NCBI RefSeq assembly: GCF_001015195.1
Contig: NZ_LDES01000042.1
Coordinates: forward strand, 1-64,000
Source: Sphingomonas sp. Y57
GTDB lineage: Bacteria; Pseudomonadota; Alphaproteobacteria; Sphingomonadales; Sphingomonadaceae
Direction of reading: 5' to 3'
DNA: 64,000 bases
Shown here: in pieces, positions 12,354 to 19,636 of the stretch
Layout of the letters: each line of letters starts with the position of its first letter
How positions within the stretch are numbered: the stretch's first letter is position 1
Made by a program: the position numbers and the translations under genes
The notes under the pieces: model-generated
Databases searched by the model: none
What the model saw: only the letters and a program-made list of their open reading frames with translations
Told to the model about the DNA's origin: nothing

Positions 12354-13631
12354 TCATGAGGCGAGCTTCCGCCCGCGCATGATCCACCATATCGGCACAC
12401 CGGCGAGGATCAGCACCGCGCCCCACAGATTGGCTTCGGGGCCGGCGCCATAGAGCGCCCAGAGGGCGTAGATGGCGGCCGCTGTGGCGATCCAGGGACG
12501 CACAGCGCGCAGCTTGATCGCCGCCGCCGCAACCGCCACGTACATGACCAGCGAGGCGGTCGTCGCGAGCACCGCGACGAAGGTGAACAGGCTGACGGTG
12601 GTGCGGCTCGCGTTGAGCAGCAACAGGATGGTGACGAGGCTGCTTGACAGCAGGTGCGCGCGCACCGGGACGCCCTTGGCGTTGAGCTTGCCCAGCACGG
12701 CGGGAAAGACGCCGCCGGCCGCCATCGCGGCGGGCATCTCGCCCTGGAGCAGCACCCAGCCGTTGAGCGCGCCGATGGCGCTGATCATCGCGAAGGCGGC
12801 GACGACATGGGCCGCATCCGGCCCCCAGTAGCGGCCGATCACCTCGGCGAAGGGCGCGGCCGAATGGGCGGCGACCTCGGGCGCGAGCAGCAGCACCACG
12901 GCGCTGCAGGCAAGCAGGTAGATCAACCCGGTCAGCGCGGTGCCGCCGAGCGTGGCGCGCGGAATCGTCTTCTCCGGCTGATCGACCTTGCCGGCCGGGA
13001 CGGTTGCGGATTCGAGGCCGAGGAAGGCCCAGAGGGTGAGGGTGCCCGCCGTGGTGATCGCGGCCAGCCCGATCTCGGGCTTATGCGGATCGGGGAAGGC
13101 GAGGTCGCCGTGCGGCGCCGCCATTGCCGCGATCATCACCACCGCCGCGAGCGGGATGACCTTCAGCACCGTGGCGATGAGCTGGACCCAGCCGGCGTTG
13201 CGGGTACCGCTGATGTTGATCGCGGTCATCGTCCAGACCAGCGCGATCGTCGCGGCGGTCGAGAGCCGGGCGTCGGTCGCGAAGACCGGGACGAAGGCCG
13301 AGAGATAGCTGATCGCCGCCACCGCGATCGCCCCATTGCCGACGAACAGCGATATCCAATAGGCCCAGGCGACATAGAAGGCGAGGTCACGGCCGAACGC
13401 CTCGCGTACATAGACATAGGGACCGCCGGTCTTCGGGTGGGCACGGCATAGGCCGGCGAAGACGGCAGCGATGGCAATACTGCCCGCGATCGTGATTCCC
13501 CAGGCCGGGATGACATTCCAACCATAAGGGGCGAGGCTGGCCGGCAGCATGTAGACGCCCGAGCCGATCATATTGCCGACGACCAGCGCCGTCGCCATGA
13601 CCAGCCCGAGCGGTCGGGCGGCGGCGGTCAT
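12354..13631 (-). CDS. APC-family amino acid permease
   Basis: The 425-residue protein is a polytopic inner-membrane transporter of about twelve hydrophobic segments. The first segment carries the APC signature GNMIGSGVYMLP, which lines the substrate site in the LeuT fold. The closest general types are the basic amino acid/polyamine antiporters and YjeH-like exporters. The substrate cannot be told from sequence. The start at ATG 13631 was chosen because it begins right before the first membrane segment. The longer frame to 13730 overlaps the upstream receptor gene. The gap to the TonB receptor is 26 bases, so it is the last gene of the sulfotransferase-receptor-permease operon. Confidence 0.85.
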   Translation of the reverse strand: MTAAARPLGLVMATALVVGNMIGSGVYMLPASLAPYGWNVIPAWGITIAGSIAIAAVFAGLCRAHPKTGGPYVYVREAFGRDLAFYVAWAYWISLFVGNGAIAVAAISYLSAFVPVFATDARLSTAATIALVWTMTAINISGTRNAGWVQLIATVLKVIPLAAVVMIAAMAAPHGDLAFPDPHKPEIGLAAITTAGTLTLWAFLGLESATVPAGKVDQPEKTIPRATLGGTALTGLIYLLACSAVVLLLAPEVAAHSAAPFAEVIGRYWGPDAAHVVAAFAMISAIGALNGWVLLQGEMPAAMAAGGVFPAVLGKLNAKGVPVRAHLLSSSLVTILLLLNASRTTVSLFTFVAVLATTASLVMYVAVAAAAIKLRAVRPWIATAAAIYALWALYGAGPEANLWGAVLILAGVPIWWIMRGRKLAS

Positions 13632-13657
13632 GCCGCCGCCCGAACTCAGCTCATCCT

Positions 13658-16072
13658 TCAATATTGGAACCCAAGCCGCAGGCCGATGGTCTGCGGTTGC
13701 GTGATGAAGGCGTAAGGCCGGATCAAACACTGGCCGCAGGGAATGTTGCGGCTGAGTTGGCCTCGGGAGTCAAATGCATTGCGGATGAAGGCTTCGGCAT
13801 TGAACCGACCGAAATCGATCCCCGCCGCGAAATCCGCCGTGACATAGGAGGGCAGCTTGCCGATGCCTACTGCGAACGGCACCCGCAGATCCGAAGTCGC
13901 ATCGTCGGCATAGACCATAACGCCTTGCAGATGGGCCTTATACTCACCCATCGGGAAGTCATAGCGGCCGGTCAGGTTGAGCTTGTACTTCGGCGTGACC
14001 GGCAGGCGTGTGCCCTTGGGCGAAACGATGGAGTTGCCAGCCGCCGGATCGCAGACGCCGGTGGGATCGTCGATCGCGCAGAGATTCTTGCGCGTCTTCG
14101 CATCGACATAGGTTCCGGCGATGCCGAAATTAAGGCCGCGGATCGGTCGCAACGTGACGTCGAACTCCACGCCCTTGATCCTGGCGTCCGGACCGTTGTG
14201 GATCTCCGTGAAGCTGTTCGCTCCAAGGAAGGAATATTGGAACTTCTTCCAGTCCTCCATGAAGATCGCTCCGTTGATGCGGAACGACCCATCCGATGTC
14301 GTGTACTTCCAGCCGATCTCGTAATTGGTGAGATAGTCGGAGTCATAGGCTGGCACTGTCGCACGACGGTTGATACCGCCTGGCCGGAAGCCACGTGACC
14401 AGGTCGCGTAGATCAGCGTATCATCCGTCGGTTTCCAGGACAGGTTGAGGCGATGGGTAAGACCATCTCCCTTGGCCCGCTTCGGTTTCAGTTTACCGTT
14501 CGACACTTCGGCGAGGTTCGTACAGGGCGAGCCGTCACGGATCGGCCCCAGGAAATTACCGCTGGCATCGGTGTAGCACGCCGCGACGCCGGTCCGGCTG
14601 CTGAAGCCATCGCCGAAGCCGAAGAAGCCATAGAGCGAGTTGTCATATTTAAACACGCGCAGGCCTCCCGTCAGGGTCAGCTGCGACGTGATGTCGAGGG
14701 AGGCTTCGCCGAAAGCCGCGTAGTCCTTGTCGACGCGTTTTTGATTGGTCAGCCAGATCGTGCCCGGGAATCCGTTGACAGAGGTACCCGCAGCCAGATC
14801 GAAGATCTTGTAGTCTTGCAGGATGCCATGAGTCTGGCGCTGATAGAACAGCCCGCCGATGACCCGGAAGGGCTTGTCCGATGGTGAGGCGAGCCGAAGC
14901 TCGTGGCTCATCTTCTTGTAACGATCGGCGCCCAGGATGTGCTGGCTCGGATCGATGTAGGCGCCCGCGTTATTCGTGAAATAGCTCGAGAAGCTGCCCC
15001 CGGTCTGCGCATAGAGGATGTCGTAGGCGACGGCGTAATCGGTATAGTCGCTGAACTGGTCGATGTCGCGATCCAGGTAGGCGCCCGCGTAAGTCAGATC
15101 GAAATCGGCGATCTTGCCCTGCACGGTGAGCGCGGCCTGCCAGAACTCGTCCTTGCGATACTCCTGACCGAAATGCTGAACCTTCAGGTCGCCAACCAGG
15201 GCATCGGTCCCGAAGTAGCCGTTCGACTTCTGCCGCTGGTAGAGGAAGGTCGGTGTGACCGTCCAATTGTCGTCCAGATCGATCTGCAACGAAGCGCGGC
15301 CGCCATAGGATTCAAGATCGTTATAGTTCTTCTCGACGACATCGGCATTGTTGATCGTAACGCCGCTGGTGAAACTGCGGGTTGCGGGGACATTGTCGAT
15401 AAAACCGGCGTCCTTGCGATAGAAGCCGACCAGGCGGATCGCAGCGTTCTCGCCAAGCGGCTGATTGACGAATCCTTCGACCTTGCCGCCCGTGCCGCCC
15501 TTCTTGACCTTGTTGACCTCCATGTCGACGCCGGCCGCAAAGGCGCTCGCATCAGGCTTGTTGGTGATGTAGCGGATAGTACCCGCTTGGGACGAGGCGC
15601 CGTACAGCGTGCCCTGCGGACCGGAAAGCGCCTCGATACGCTCCATGTCATAGACATGGATGTCGAGCGTGCCACCGATCGTCGTGATCGGCTGCTCGTC
15701 GAGATACACGCCGACGGAAGGTAGCGAGCCCGAATGGTTGCCGTCGCCACCGCTGGCCACACCACGAAAATAAACGGTGGTGCTGCCGGGTTGCGAGGTT
15801 TGAAAGCTCATGCTCGGTACCAGCTTCTGCACATCCGAGAAGCTCGACACATTGTAGCGATCGAGGGTCTGCGTTCCGAAGGCCTGGATCGACTGCGGCA
15901 CGTCCTGGAGGTTTTCCGCGCGCTTCTGCGCGGTGACGACGATGTCCATGTCGTCGTTGACCGCTTCGGCCGGCGTCGATTGAGCCAGCGCCGGCGTCAG
16001 CGCCGTTGCGGCGAGGATAGCGGCGAGTGTCCCCTCCATGCCGCGTCGCACATGTCTATTCCCTTTCATCAT
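13658..16072 (-). CDS. TonB-dependent receptor
   Basis: The 804-residue outer-membrane receptor has a signal peptide cleaved near ALA-QS (about residue 30) and a TonB-box-like MDIVVTAQKR (about 42-51). A plug domain follows (with SGPQGTLYGASSQAGTIRY), then a long barrel that ends with the C-terminal aromatic GFQY. The style is that of the many sphingomonad receptors for organic ligands rather than classic siderophore receptors. A good purine-rich ribosome site (AAAGGGGG) precedes the start. It begins 22 bases after the TPR-sulfotransferase gene and is followed by an amino acid permease, so ligand binding is probably tied to those proteins. Confidence 0.88.
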   Translation of the reverse strand: MMKGNRHVRRGMEGTLAAILAATALTPALAQSTPAEAVNDDMDIVVTAQKRAENLQDVPQSIQAFGTQTLDRYNVSSFSDVQKLVPSMSFQTSQPGSTTVYFRGVASGGDGNHSGSLPSVGVYLDEQPITTIGGTLDIHVYDMERIEALSGPQGTLYGASSQAGTIRYITNKPDASAFAAGVDMEVNKVKKGGTGGKVEGFVNQPLGENAAIRLVGFYRKDAGFIDNVPATRSFTSGVTINNADVVEKNYNDLESYGGRASLQIDLDDNWTVTPTFLYQRQKSNGYFGTDALVGDLKVQHFGQEYRKDEFWQAALTVQGKIADFDLTYAGAYLDRDIDQFSDYTDYAVAYDILYAQTGGSFSSYFTNNAGAYIDPSQHILGADRYKKMSHELRLASPSDKPFRVIGGLFYQRQTHGILQDYKIFDLAAGTSVNGFPGTIWLTNQKRVDKDYAAFGEASLDITSQLTLTGGLRVFKYDNSLYGFFGFGDGFSSRTGVAACYTDASGNFLGPIRDGSPCTNLAEVSNGKLKPKRAKGDGLTHRLNLSWKPTDDTLIYATWSRGFRPGGINRRATVPAYDSDYLTNYEIGWKYTTSDGSFRINGAIFMEDWKKFQYSFLGANSFTEIHNGPDARIKGVEFDVTLRPIRGLNFGIAGTYVDAKTRKNLCAIDDPTGVCDPAAGNSIVSPKGTRLPVTPKYKLNLTGRYDFPMGEYKAHLQGVMVYADDATSDLRVPFAVGIGKLPSYVTADFAAGIDFGRFNAEAFIRNAFDSRGQLSRNIPCGQCLIRPYAFITQPQTIGLRLGFQY

Positions 16073-16094
16073 TATAAGCCCCCTTTCTGGTTGA

Positions 16095-18020
16095 TCAGAC
16101 GTTTTCCACCCTTATGCCGGGATAACCCTCCACGAGGTTTCCCAATGTAACGTGCAGCGGCGTCAGCCGATCGGCGAAGCGCTGCCAATGATCGACCGCA
16201 TCCTTGAAGATCGGCTGTCGAACCTGTTCGGAGCTTGGGGTGCGGATCGCCCGCGGGGTTTCATGGAAAGCGAGGCAGGCAGGCTCGAAGTCGAGTCCTG
16301 CCGCAGACAACAGCGAACGGATCTCGCGCTCGCTATCGGCGACCATCGCCTCGTAGAAGACGCGATGCACCGCGCCGGGCATCTCGTCGTCGAACCGTGC
16401 CATGAGCCGCACATAATCCGCATAATAGCGGCCCAGGTCGGCAAGGTCGTAGCTGTAGGACTGGCCGCGGGCGAAGTTCTGCTTGAACACGGACCAACAA
16501 TTGCCGATCGGGTGCCGCCGGGTATCGATGATTGTCGCGTTGGGCAGGATCAGCCGGATCAGCCCGACATGAGCCCAGTTGTTCGGCATCTTGTCGATGA
16601 AGCGTGGCCGCCCGCTATGGCGCTGCACGCGGGTCCGCTCGATATATTCCTCACCCAGCGCACGAACCTGATCGCGCGTCAGATCGGCGAGGTTGGCGGG
16701 GTAGGGCGAAGGCTCGCTCCGCCGGACATGCCCGCTCAACCGCTTGGCGATGGCGCCGATGTCCGCCAGCTCGCTGGTCCCTTCCACCAAGCTGTGGCTG
16801 GACAATATCTGCTCGATCAGCGTCGATCCCGATCGCGGCATGCCCAGGACGAAAATCGGATCGCGTGCCGGGCAGCCCCAGCCATCACGCGCGGCGAAGA
16901 AATCGGAAGTGAAGAACGCCGAGGCGCGATCAACATGCTCGGTCGTATCCTCGGGGTGATAGGGCACCATGCGTCGGCGCATCGCATTGCCGGCTAGATA
17001 ATGGTCGACAGCAAGGTCGTCTTCGCCGCGATCCTCATGCGCCTTGCCAAGCGCGAAATCGAGCTGCGCGCGATCTTCCGGATTGAGACGGGGATGGGCA
17101 AGCACGGAGCGCATCGCGGCTACATCTTCATCGGTGAAACGGAAGGTCTTGAGATTGGCGAGGCTCCACCAGGCCTCGCCCGTCTCCGGCCGAATGGCCA
17201 CCGCACGCCGATAGGCGTTGATCGCTTCGGCCGTGCGTCCCACCGTCTTCAGGCCATGGCCGTGGCTTAGCCAGAGCCAGGGATGGCCGTCATGCTCGGC
17301 CAGCAATTCCTCATAGAGCGCGATCGACGCATCATGCTCGCCCAACTGACTGAGAACTGCCGCCAGCAGGTTTCGGGCGGCTCGGTCATACGGGTCGCGC
17401 TTCAGCAGATGATCGACCTCGACCCGAGCCTCCGCCGGGCGCGCCTGACGAAACAGGATCAGCGCCAGATTGTGGCGGGCGGCGTCGAATTCCGGCGCCA
17501 GTTCAAGTGCTCGGCGGAGCAGTTTTTCGGCGTCGCGATAGCGGCCTATCCGGCCGGCCACTTCGGCCAGCATACGAATGGCCGCGATATCTGTCGGTTT
17601 TTCGCGAAGCGCCTGGCGAAGAAGGGCCTCCGCCTCTGGAATATTGTGCGTCACAAGGGCCCGGCCTGCGCGGATCAGTCGGGGATCGCTGGTGGCGGCC
17701 GCCAGCTCACGTGCCGTCGCGGCCTGCGCAGCCCGATCATCTCCGGCGGCGCGTTGCAAGCTGGCGATGAACCGCCAGCCGGCGGCATGATGAGGCACCT
17801 CCGCCACGAGCCGTTCCGCGGCCGCGAGCGCCCCGGCCGGGTCGCCGCTACGGTTGCGGGCCTGCGCCAGCAGCAGCATGGCGTCGGTCTGTCCGGGAAT
17901 GACCTTGAGGATTTCGCCGGCCTGTTCGGCGGCAAGCTGCGGATCGCGAGTCAGCAGGCTACGGGCATGGTCGAGTGCCGTCTGGAGATTGGCCGTGGCT
18001 GCCTGTCCGCCTGAACCCAC
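16095..18020 (-). CDS. TPR-repeat sulfotransferase family protein
   Basis: The 641-residue protein has an N-terminal half of tetratricopeptide repeats (about 1-350) and a C-terminal PAPS-dependent sulfotransferase domain. The 5'-phosphosulfate loop is GMPRSGSTLIEQIL (RSGST at about 396-400). A glutamate in the following EGTSEL segment matches the catalytic acid of tyrosylprotein sulfotransferases. The 3'-phosphate-binding segment RHPIGNCWS lies at about 502-510. No signal peptide is seen. GTG 18020 is chosen as start because upstream codons run antisense to the amidohydrolase leader and the TPR helices begin right after it. A clear ribosome site is lacking, so the start is uncertain. It is the first gene of an operon with the receptor and permease. 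The substrate is unknown. Confidence 0.85.
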   Translation of the reverse strand: MGSGGQAATANLQTALDHARSLLTRDPQLAAEQAGEILKVIPGQTDAMLLLAQARNRSGDPAGALAAAERLVAEVPHHAAGWRFIASLQRAAGDDRAAQAATARELAAATSDPRLIRAGRALVTHNIPEAEALLRQALREKPTDIAAIRMLAEVAGRIGRYRDAEKLLRRALELAPEFDAARHNLALILFRQARPAEARVEVDHLLKRDPYDRAARNLLAAVLSQLGEHDASIALYEELLAEHDGHPWLWLSHGHGLKTVGRTAEAINAYRRAVAIRPETGEAWWSLANLKTFRFTDEDVAAMRSVLAHPRLNPEDRAQLDFALGKAHEDRGEDDLAVDHYLAGNAMRRRMVPYHPEDTTEHVDRASAFFTSDFFAARDGWGCPARDPIFVLGMPRSGSTLIEQILSSHSLVEGTSELADIGAIAKRLSGHVRRSEPSPYPANLADLTRDQVRALGEEYIERTRVQRHSGRPRFIDKMPNNWAHVGLIRLILPNATIIDTRRHPIGNCWSVFKQNFARGQSYSYDLADLGRYYADYVRLMARFDDEMPGAVHRVFYEAMVADSEREIRSLLSAAGLDFEPACLAFHETPRAIRTPSSEQVRQPIFKDAVDHWQRFADRLTPLHVTLGNLVEGYPGIRVENV

Positions 18021-18071
18021 TATTCGCCCCGGTTCATTATGCCAGCGGAGAAGAAACCTTCGCTCTCTATG

Positions 18072-18095
18072 TGTCAACAGAGATGTCAACTGTTG
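18072..18095. promoter_or_regulatory. Candidate operator/promoter repeats in divergent region
   Basis: TGTCAAC occurs at 18072-18078 and 18084-18090, a direct repeat with 12-base period. CAACAG (18075-18080) and CTGTTG (18090-18095) form an inverted repeat across it. On the minus strand the same bases read as two TTGACA hexamers, a -35-like sequence. The site lies in the 140-base gap between the sulfotransferase operon and the amidohydrolase gene, so one regulator could control both directions. Confidence 0.4.
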
Positions 18096-18160
18096 CGTCG
18101 GCGAGCATGTCGCAGCACAGTATCGTTGTTGAAAAGACACAGTCGAGAGGAAGAAGCGGG

Positions 18161-19495
18161 ATGCGCGGGGGATGGATGATCGGGGCGGCGCTGCTCGGGA
18201 TGGTGGCAACGCAGGCGCAGGCGCAAGAGCGTACGGTCGCAATCAAGGCGGGCCGGCTGATCGACACTGCGCGCGGCGTCGTGCTGACGGACCAGCTGAT
18301 CGTCGTCACTGGCGATCGGATCACCAGCGTCGGCCCGGCGTCCGGAGCCGCCGTTCCGGCCGGCGCGACGTTCATCGACCTTTCCGGCAAGACGGTATTG
18401 CCTGGCCTGATCGATACCCACACCCACATCACCGGCGACCCGACGGTCAGCCCGTTCGAGTCCTATCATCTCTCCGTGCCGCGCCAGACGGTGACGGGCG
18501 TCGCCAATGCCCGCCGCACGCTGCTGGCCGGCTTCACGACGATTCGCGACGTCGGCTCGTCGGGCTATGCCGACGTGGCGCTGAAGGACGGGATCAACGC
18601 CGGCGAGATCGCCGGGCCGCACATCTTCGCTTCCGGGCCGGCGCTCGGCATCACCGGCGGCCATTGCGACGACAACCATCTCGCGCCCGAATATCATCAT
18701 GAGGGCGAGGGCGTGGCGAACGGCACCGACGCGGTCCGCGCGGCCGTCCGCCGCAACATCAAATATGGTGCCGACCACATCAAATATTGTGGCACCGGCG
18801 GCGTATTCTCTCGCGGGGACAAACCTGGCGCGCAGCAATACACCCAGGAGGAGGCGAACGCGATCGTCGCCGAGGCGCATCTCCACGGTCGCCCCGTCGC
18901 GGTGCATGCGCATGGCGCCGACGGCATCAAGGTGGCGATTCGCGCCGGCGCCGATTCGGTCGAGCATGCCAGCCTGATCGACGAGGAGGGACTGCGCATG
19001 GCCAAGGCGGCCGGCACCGTCCTGTCGATGGACATCTACAATACCGACTATACGCAGGCGGAGGGCAAGAAGAACGGCGTGCCCGAGGAATCGCTGCAGA
19101 AGGACCGCGACGTCGGCGACATCCAGCGCGAGAATTTCCGCAAGGCGGTGAAGATGGGCATCAAGCTCAGCTTCGGCACCGACGGCGGCGTCTATCCCAA
19201 TGGCGACAATGCGAAGCAGTTCGCGATCATGGTCCGCTACGGCATGACGCCGATGCAGGCGATCCAGGCCGCGACCGTCACCGGCGCCGGCCTGATCCGC
19301 CGTCCCAGGGACCTGGGACAGGTGGCGCCGGGCTTCTACGCCGACATCGTCGCGGTCGACGGCGATCCGCTCGCCGATGTCCGCGCGCTCGAAAAGCCGG
19401 CCTTCGTGATGAAGCAGGGCGCGGTCTATCGCGCCGATGCGCAGCAATGCGCCGCCGCGCCGTCGACCTGGGGATGCGCCGACCCGGCTCGCTGA
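18161..19495 (+). CDS. Secreted metal-dependent amidohydrolase (imidazolonepropionase/prolidase-like)
   Basis: The 444-residue protein has a signal peptide ending AQAQA near residue 24 and a TIM-barrel amidohydrolase domain. Metal-ligand motifs are visible in order: HTHITG after strand 1, the lysine-containing IKYCGTGG segment, VAVHAHG, SVEHASLID and the aspartate of SFGTDGG. The group (COG1228) includes Xaa-Pro/Xaa-Arg dipeptidases and mycotoxin or organophosphate-active hydrolases, so hydrolysis of a periplasmic peptide or amide is likely. ATG 18161 is preceded by AGAGGAAG. The gene is divergent from the sulfotransferase-receptor-permease operon, and a processed peptide feeding the permease is an attractive but untested idea. 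Confidence 0.85.
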   Translation: MRGGWMIGAALLGMVATQAQAQERTVAIKAGRLIDTARGVVLTDQLIVVTGDRITSVGPASGAAVPAGATFIDLSGKTVLPGLIDTHTHITGDPTVSPFESYHLSVPRQTVTGVANARRTLLAGFTTIRDVGSSGYADVALKDGINAGEIAGPHIFASGPALGITGGHCDDNHLAPEYHHEGEGVANGTDAVRAAVRRNIKYGADHIKYCGTGGVFSRGDKPGAQQYTQEEANAIVAEAHLHGRPVAVHAHGADGIKVAIRAGADSVEHASLIDEEGLRMAKAAGTVLSMDIYNTDYTQAEGKKNGVPEESLQKDRDVGDIQRENFRKAVKMGIKLSFGTDGGVYPNGDNAKQFAIMVRYGMTPMQAIQAATVTGAGLIRRPRDLGQVAPGFYADIVAVDGDPLADVRALEKPAFVMKQGAVYRADAQQCAAAPSTWGCADPAR

Positions 19496-19585
19496 AAATA
19501 AATTGCTGCGGCGCACCCTGAAACGGCCGGTTCGCGGCCGTCACGAAGGATTCTGAAACGAAAGTGACGCCTATGCGTCGCTTTG

Positions 19586-19605
19586 CTGTCATCAGCCGCT
19601 GTCAG
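19586..19605 (+). promoter_or_regulatory. Possible Pho-box-like direct repeat before the phytase operon
   Basis: CTGTCAT at 19586-19592 and CTGTCAG at 19599-19605 match the PhoB heptamer (CTGTCAT) almost exactly, but the repeats are 13 bases apart instead of the canonical 11. They lie about 32 bases upstream of the receptor start. Phosphate control of a phytase operon would make biological sense. The spacing keeps confidence low. Confidence 0.3.
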
Positions 19606-19636
19606 TCGGCCTCCCAACCACTGCAGGGAGGCAGAC

